From the NCBI GenBank assembly GCA_900155495.1, contig FTLJ01000820.1, forward strand, positions 1 through 14,841: a DNA stretch of 14,841 nucleotides, written 5' to 3'. The translations under genes were made by a program, and so were the position numbers. The stretch is from Porogramme epimiltina. Taxonomy: Eukaryota > Basidiomycota > Agaricomycetes > Polyporales > Polyporaceae. A model generated the notes under the pieces. That model was given only the letters and a program-made list of their open reading frames with translations, ran no database searches and was not told the DNA's origin. This document shows positions 9,173-14,841 of the stretch, one piece after another (positions within the stretch are counted from its first letter, which is position 1; each line of letters opens with the position of its first letter).

Positions 9173-12100
9173 CTAACTACGCCGAGCGCGCTTCTTCGGG
9201 GTACGAGTCGTGCCATCGGGACGGGTAGGCACGCGTATGGGTCTGCCACTGTGGCGCGACCTCTGAGGTCCACTAGTGCTCTCAGCGGCTTGCAGTGGTG
9301 GGGTAGAGGGACCAGCCTCTGCGTTTGTCGTCGACCTCGCTCGGCGACGCTTGGCGGGCTTCTTCTGGGCGTCAGCCCCCCCTGCAATGTCGGCCTCGGG
9401 GGCGTGGACCGTGGTGTGCATCTTTCGGGTGGCAGCTGGACGTCTGGTAGACTTTGCTCGTGACGTGACAGGGGTGCCGATGAGCGTGTCAGCAAGTACC
9501 ATCTCGCTGTCGCCCTCGCCGTCCACCCCGACCCCCGCGGGTACAGCGTCGGCGTCGGATTCCGAAGGGACGGGGGCGGGGACGCCGTGGCCAGTCGAAC
9601 CCGAGGTCCCCTTGCGCGCCCCCTTCGCTTTGGCCTTCGCCGCGCCCTTATGCTGCGGCGCCTTGCCTTTGGTCGATGCGGGGCCTTCAGTAAGAGTTTG
9701 GTAAGTTCGTGGCACCCATTGACTACAGAGCAGGCCACCTACCCAGGGCACCGTCCCCCTCGCCATCGTCACCATCAGCAGTGCCTTCGCCTTCCGAGCC
9801 GACGGGGGCTGGATGCTCCGGTTGGGTGAGGCGGTTGCAGATGGACTCCAGATCGTCGAGCAAGATGATCGTGCCCAATCCTGAGGGCATGTAGTGTTCG
9901 GGAATGGGGAAACTCGGATCGTTGGGCTCTGCGCCTGGCCACACGAGGTCCTCCTCGGCTTCAAGGGCGATGGTGGCATCCCTGATCGTGAGGCCCAGAG
10001 CGAGACAGTACCGTTGGATCCTCGCCGGAGAGCTAGCAAGATTAGGGGTGTTCCTTAACCAGGCCATGAGTCGAGCTCGTGCGTCAGGATTGAGGTGAAC
10101 ATCGACGGGCAGCCCAGAAGATGGGTACTCCCATCGCGCCCATGGCATATCAGGATCTTCGGCAACATCATAGTGGACGGAGAACTGTCTGCTCATCAGC
10201 GGCGGCGGAGATGTCATACCAACACGCACACTCACCGCATCCTCAAACCGCGCGATGACCTTCATGTAGGCTGGCTTTGACGAAAGCGAGATAAGGTATT
10301 CATACCGGGCGTCATGATCCAAGCCGGATACAGAGAATGGCGGAGGATACTTGGAGGAGACTACACCTGGACCAATCTCGTCGACGTCGTCGTCAGGGTC
10401 AGTGGTAGCGGGCGCCGAAGGCGGACGAGTAGCGCTGCGAAGCCGGGTACGGAACCGCGTGCTGCGAGACAGAGCAGGCTTCGAAACGCGGAGGAACTCA
10501 TCGGTGTTCTCGTCATGGTCTTCGTCTTCAATATCGGTGGTCTCGTCCCCCGTCGGGTCCTCGTCCTCCGCCTCCCAGGGTTGACGCTCGGCGTCCTCAT
10601 CTTCGACGCCTTCCTCGCTCTCCACCGCGTCAGGCTCTTCATCCGACTGCGCGTTCTTCTCGAGGGCCTTCCGCTTAGATGTTCCTTTCGCTGACTTCTT
10701 ACCACCTTTCCGCACCTTAGCAAGATTGGAGGGGTGGAGTGTGCCGACCATCTTGTCCAAGACCTTTCGTGAGACACCCTTTACTTTCCGACGGGCCGGA
10801 ACCTTCGGGCCTTCGTCCTCGTCGTCTGCAGCCGCCGCCGCCGCCCCCTTCCGCTGCCGGGCCTTCCGACGGGCATTCTTCGTGTTCCCCGTGACGCGGA
10901 GGGGTTCTGAGCCGTCGTCGGGGGGTGGCGTATATCGGGCTGCATGCCAGACCGGCTCGCCGCGGGAGTTGTATGTGTGGTACTGAGCGATGCGGAACCT
11001 GTTGTCGTTTGTGTCGTGGTCCGCAATGTAGTCGATCCATGCGTGCGATGTGGCGATGCCGGCCTTCCAGAGGTCGGGGAAAGCGGGCGTCGGAAGATTC
11101 TTGCAGAACTCTTCTCCGAAGAACTCTTCAAGGTGTTGAGCGACGAGTTTCCAGGGCGGAATGACATGAAATCCATACGCCCACGCTACAAACGGTTAGA
11201 GTGGTGGACAAATACAGACATGCCCATCGGTACTCACAGAGGTGAATGCCCAAGAACTGGCGAAGGACCATCTTGGCGCGGTCGCTGCCGATCTGCCTCC
11301 CGTTCTCGATCTTGAAGATCTTCGGGAGACCGTCTTCCCATAGTTCAAAGTCGATGGGTTCTTCAGCAGCCCGCTCGTCGCGATCCTTCTTCGCCCGCAT
11401 GACTTCGGCGGGCTGTAGATCGGGGGCGAGGAAGGTGACAAAATATTGCCAGCAGGAAGCGCGGAAGTCTTGATCCCAGTTCGGGTTGTCGGTGAACAGG
11501 GAGATTGTCTCACCGAACTCTTCTTCCAGGATCTGCGAGGTGTCGGCACTATGCGGCGGGTGTTGAATCTTCGAGCGGGTAACAAAATATTGCCAACTCA
11601 CCGAAGAGCGCGGACCCTACCGCTCACCTCCCGCCAAACCCCGTAAATCATGCCGTGGAAGTCCGCCATGCGAAGTAGGAACAGCAGAAGCCGCTTTGCC
11701 CATGACTTGAGATGGTCTTGAGCCAACCTAGCATCCGAATCGTCAATCCGCGACACCATATGTGAGAGAGAGCAGTCCTGCTCACCTTCGCTTGATGTTT
11801 GTTGGAGGCCCGGTGAGGTTGTAGATATCTGCCGCACATTGGAGATCCGCACGCTCGTCAGCGTCTAGGGCGTCGTAAAGCTGCCGCCGAGCACGCTGGT
11901 GCAGGGGTAGGCGGTTCTTCTGAGTGATGGGGTCTCCGCCACTTAACTCCTTGACGGCGTTCGCGATTTCGTCTTCGTGCTCGTAGGACCAGAGACGCAT
12001 ACCCGTCAAAGGACGAGAGAATAGAGTCGGCACTCTATCGCGAGCCGTAGCCACCCTGTTTGAAAACCAAGTGCGGACGCGCTACCGATCCATTTGTAAA

Positions 12101-12360
12101 CCCCAAATTTACGATCAGATGTCGAGAGGGCGAACCTGACAGACGAAATCAAGGACGATGTCCTTGTTCGCCTCGGGGTAGTCCCGTAGCTCGACCAGAG
12201 TGTAGGCCACCTCATCGGCGAGGAGGGTGCGGGCCGTCTTGGATCGTCGACGGTAGTCGACTACGTGGCTCTCGAGGGTGTCGAGATCTTCATCCGTCCA
12301 TTTGAAGGTGTACTGGCGTGGTTCGGTGGGAAGGGGGTCGGGTTGTCTGCCGCGGGGCAT
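9173..12360 (-). CDS. Large acidic/basic, probably nuclear protein with WFSNR motif (six exons, 956 aa)
   Basis: Exons on the minus strand are 12360-12136, 12081-11786, 11727-11628, 11532-11238, 11185-9743 and 9684-9173. The introns are 54, 58, 95, 52 and 58 bp, and all phases close to give 2871 coding bases with a TAG stop. The ATG at 12360 has a purine at -3 and starts MPRGRQPDPLPTEP. I do not recognise the family. Residues 10-90 are helix-rich and end in RVRTWFSNRV (W80-R84), which resembles the recognition helix of homeodomains. Residues 100-390 look folded. Residues about 408-446 are Lys/Arg-rich and enclose an Ala run. Residues about 484-537 are very acidic. The last 80 residues are basic, with KKPAKRRRAR and TPKKRARRS, likely nuclear signals. 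It is divergent from the dioxygenase gene 446 bp away. The first intron's donor (GTTCGC) is weak. Confidence 0.78.
10823..10852 (-). repeat. GCC/GGC triplet run encoding poly-alanine
   Basis: A short run of gcc triplets on the plus strand, read on the minus strand as GCG/GCT codons, gives six alanines inside the large acidic/basic protein. It sits between a basic stretch (KNARRKARQRKG) and an acidic DDEDE stretch, so it probably lies in a flexible linker. Confidence 0.7.
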
Positions 12361-12806
12361 GACGAAGTGTGCACAGAGTTAAAGCTGCAGTATGAAAAGG
12401 TGAGCGGGCGAGACTAGATCAACAGGGGGGCGGAATGCCATACCACCGTCAGGAGAGAGGCCTTTTATGCGCAGTCTCTGGCTGGAAGACGGGCACCCCA
12501 TGCCATTGTCATGCCGTTTTGCTGACAGTAGAAGGTTAAGTCGTGGCCACCATGAGGTGTGCAGGGCGACATTGATATTGGACGGGAGTGCACCTGTGTC
12601 GCTCAGGGTGGAGCGTATGCCGTTCGCGTTTTCAACTTCAACTTCCCGATCAGGCGGTTTGACGCCGAAGCACTGGACCAAAAACCACCATCGGACGTAA
12701 GACGCCGAGAGTCATCACCTAGACAGGCGCCGAGGGAATTCGCGCCTGATCGATCTGCCTGACGTGCCCTTGTTCCCGAACCATCACCACTCTCCGTCGA
12801 GCCAAC
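12361..12806. promoter_or_regulatory. Divergent intergenic promoter region
   Basis: This 446-bp gap separates the starts of two genes transcribed away from each other, so both promoters should lie within it. On the minus strand GCATAAAAGG (12470-12461) is a good TATA-like element about 100 bp before the ATG at 12360. No clear TATA element is seen for the plus-strand gene. A short upstream frame with a strong start context (gccaccATGa) begins at 12552 and stops after seven codons; if transcription starts before it, it could lower translation of the dioxygenase. Confidence 0.5.
12461..12470 (-). promoter_or_regulatory. TATA-like element for the 956-aa protein gene
   Basis: The minus strand reads GCATAAAAGG about 91-100 bp upstream of the start codon at 12360, the sort of distance seen for TATA boxes with a short leader. 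It is followed by a pyrimidine-rich stretch. The transcription start itself cannot be seen from sequence. Confidence 0.35.
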
Positions 12807-14121
12807 ATGGATTCAACGTCTCCCCGCTTTGAAGCCGCGTCTCCCGCCAGTCAGCGGCAAGCTGAGACCGCGCACTTTGTGTACGACCTCTTCAAATATT
12901 TCTTGAATGAACCGGGAAGTAAACACGCAAAACCTCCCACTCCGCCCACCTTGGTCGAGCGCGTGGCCATCACTCAAGCATGCACCCACGCCGCCAGTGT
13001 GCTAGCCACCGCGGCCGCTCATGACTGTGAGCACAAACATATCAGCCGTCTCATGTGCTCATTCTAGATTCGCAGATCGCGTCACCTGGGACTATCGCGC
13101 CCTACGACAAGCCCTCGACTCCGGCAAGTTTCCCAGGGGGCAGAAACGGCATGAATACATCGCGAAAGAATTTCCACCGATCGAACCACTGCCTCCGTCG
13201 GGGGAACCGTTCCCTGTAGTTCGAGAACCGGCCGTTTTTACCGACAAGAATGGGGTCATCCTCGCCTGGTCACTCCCAGATCTTATTGATCCAGGTGTAC
13301 ATGTAAGTACTCCTCCTCATCTCGATGACCACAAATTCACTTGGCGTACAGAAAGAGATTACCCGGGCCAACAAAAAGTTGGTCAACGCCAATATAGTCA
13401 AGATCTCACCAAAGTCAACAAACTGGCGCTCGGCGCCTGATTTATTCAGGCAAGGCCGATTCATTGAAGGGAATGGTGAGATCACCTTCTCTCCTGTCTC
13501 CAAGGGCCAGGGCAATTTGGTGAGGTCCGCAGTTCAATTCCGCGCCGTTTTTACTCACGGTTACCATCATCATAGCCCGATGTCCAACCCTCCGCCTCTA
13601 TGAAAATACCCGGGATCCAACAATGGATCCACGAGATGTCAGAAGTCGGCGGACTCTTCAACGGCATCCTACTCTGCATGAACTATCAAGAGGCATCTTC
13701 ACTCCGAATTTTTTTCGACCGGACTTCCGTAAGGAGACCGATTTCAAGGGACGCGATCACCACCTGGCCGTTCTTATGGACCCATTGCCAAGTCATTTTA
13801 AACAGACAGACGCCGTTTCACAGAGACCGAAACAGTTTCCGTCCTTGGCACGACTTCTTGGTCACTCTGACGGAGAACAAGGCGGAGTGCAGCATGACCC
13901 TGCGTACTCTTGGTGTCATGGTGCCGTATCAGCGGGGAGCGGGCGTGGGTCTTTTGTCTGGTCTGATCGAGCATGGGGTGCCGGAACTCGACCGGAACCG
14001 TCATGTGTTAGCTTTTTTCAACCGCCGCGATGTTGTGAAGGATGTGATCGCCGAGGAATCAGCGGAGACAGTGATGTCTAATCTTCATGACATTCTCGAC
14101 GACGCTGGTGTTTGGATGTAA
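12807..14121 (+). CDS. TET/JBP-like 2-oxoglutarate/Fe(II) dioxygenase (four exons, 386 aa)
   Basis: Exons are 12807-13026, 13076-13302, 13352-13519 and 13576-14121, with introns of 49, 49 and 56 bp. All joins are GT...AG and in phase, giving 1161 coding bases. The start context is caacATGG. The N-terminal 200 residues carry WDYRALRQALDSGKF and LIDPGVH; the catalytic domain lies in the last exon. It holds NRQTPFHRD (iron ligands H287 and D289), a distal HGV (H338) and an Arg in the NRH segment (R347) suited to 2-oxoglutarate. The pattern matches the fungal 2OGFeDO JBP1/TET family, which oxidises methylated cytosine or thymine bases in DNA. The length is normal for small fungal members and no break is seen. 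It is divergent from the 956-residue gene. Activity and substrate are inferred from family; HxD/H also occurs in other 2OG oxygenases. Confidence 0.82.
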
Positions 14122-14599
14122 CTTTGTTTTCTGTTTTTGCTGAAATCAACATTCTCCGGCTCCTGCAGGCCATCCAGTCCAACCGTGCATGATGACAGAG
14201 CAAAGGCCCTTCACAGTAAACCGGACTCGAACACAACTAACTAACCACCATATCAACACGCAACTACATCAACGCGACTACACAAACAGCAAAATCGCAG
14301 CGAGCACGCTCGCGACGGTCGCGACCATCAACAGCCCGCTGAGCGCTTCGGGAGCCCTGCTCCCGGAGCTCCCGCTCCTCGTCCCGTTCGTGTTTGCGCT
14401 CGCCATCGGCGCCGCCCCCGCCCAGGTGCCCGTGCTCGTGCCGGCGGCAGACGCTGCGCCCGTTCCCGTGCCCGAGATCGTCGTGCCCGACTGTCACGGC
14501 AAACACGTCCGTGCTCGTGAACGTCTTGCAGTTGCGCGTGGCGGCCGCGGTGGGCGCGTACGGCACCGTCGTGATCGCGCCAACATCAGGAAATAAACC
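14122..14599. other. Downstream region without a supported gene
   Basis: After the dioxygenase stop there is a T-rich stretch (14122-14150) fitting a 3' untranslated region. From 14189 to 14596 one plus-strand frame is open and includes a hydrophobic, Ala/Val/Pro-rich run, but its opposite strand is also open over the same span. The codon content looks like GC-rich chance and no family is recognised. I do not call a gene. Confidence 0.5.
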
Positions 14600-14841
14600 A
14601 AATGCTATGTAGCGCAAGGGGTGCTATATGGCGCCCATAGCCCCCGTAGCTAACCCACCCCTCTCCGATGCGCTATATCATACGCGCCAGGTGCTACACA
14701 GCGCACTATAGTGCGCCATAGCGCGGGTAGATAACCTCATTGCACTCTATAATCAGAGGGGGGCTTTATATAGTGCGTTATAGTACTATATTCTTCCCGG
14801 GGATGTTTCTATAGTGCACTACAGTTCTCTATATCCACGGT
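14600..14841. repeat. Palindrome-rich CTATA/GCGC repeat region
   Basis: This edge of the window is crowded with short variants of gcgcTATAgcgc and gtgcacTATAgtgcac. One perfect 16-bp palindrome, gcgcactatagtgcgc, lies at 14701-14716. Related imperfect units include gtgctatatggcgcc (14621), gatgcgctatatcat (14668), tatagtgcgttatag (14769) and ctatagtgcactacag (14810). Such clusters may be the end of a repeat or a non-autonomous element that continues beyond the window. Confidence 0.7.

Noticed and set aside
8824..9738. Long minus-strand open frame of 304 codons
   Set aside because: It overlaps in another frame the last exon of the 956-residue gene, whose spliced frame is supported by phase and composition. 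The long frame is a GC-rich shadow.
14223..14233. ggactcgaac, resembling the T-arm of a minus-strand tRNA
   Set aside because: The bases around it do not form the T stem, and no acceptor stem, anticodon arm or D arm can be drawn nearby.
14189..14596. Plus-strand open frame with a hydrophobic run as a small membrane protein
   Set aside because: The opposite strand is open over the same span, there is no signal peptide or family, and base composition explains the absence of stops.
9173..14841. A KDZ or other transposase accompanying the TET/JBP-like gene
   Set aside because: I looked for transposase-like motifs on both strands and found none. The link to KDZ elements is family knowledge and is not shown by this window.

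Overview
The window looks like nuclear DNA of a filamentous basidiomycete, most likely an Agaricomycete. Genes are split by many short introns (about 49-95 bp, GT...AG) that restore frame precisely. Recognisable products include a fungal TET/JBP-type 2-oxoglutarate dioxygenase and a protein with a fungal Zn2Cys6-type cysteine cluster, and the sequence is GC-rich. No bacterial-style operons, rRNA or tRNA genes were found. Exon models below were built by hand from splice signals and frame continuity.

Layout. 1-660: no supported gene; a 22-bp tandem repeat lies at 280-408. 897-1483 (-): a small, disordered, proline/serine-rich two-exon gene model of moderate to low confidence. 1863-5050 (+): a six-exon gene for a 924-residue protein with a central Cys6 zinc cluster, charged repeats and a long helical C-terminal half. 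5205-6048 (-): a possible spliced gene in GC-rich DNA, unrecognised. 6492-8666: a graveyard of decayed housekeeping genes: a cyclin fragment (+), a frameshifted kynurenine aminotransferase-like gene (+) and a small piece of a BRR2/ASCC3-type helicase (-). 9173-12360 (-): a six-exon gene for a 956-residue acidic/basic, probably nuclear protein with a WFSNR motif. 12807-14121 (+): a four-exon TET/JBP-like dioxygenase of 386 residues with its iron ligands present. 14600-14841: DNA dense in short CTATA-centred palindromes.

How the parts may work together. The dioxygenase and the 956-residue protein are divergently transcribed from a 446-bp gap, so they may share a promoter. TET/JBP enzymes oxidise 5-methylcytosine or thymine in DNA, and in Agaricomycetes the family is known to be expanded alongside KDZ transposons. 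No transposase is visible here. The divergent partner and the zinc-cluster protein both look nuclear and possibly DNA-binding, so a DNA-modification or element-associated locus is a reasonable but unproven idea.
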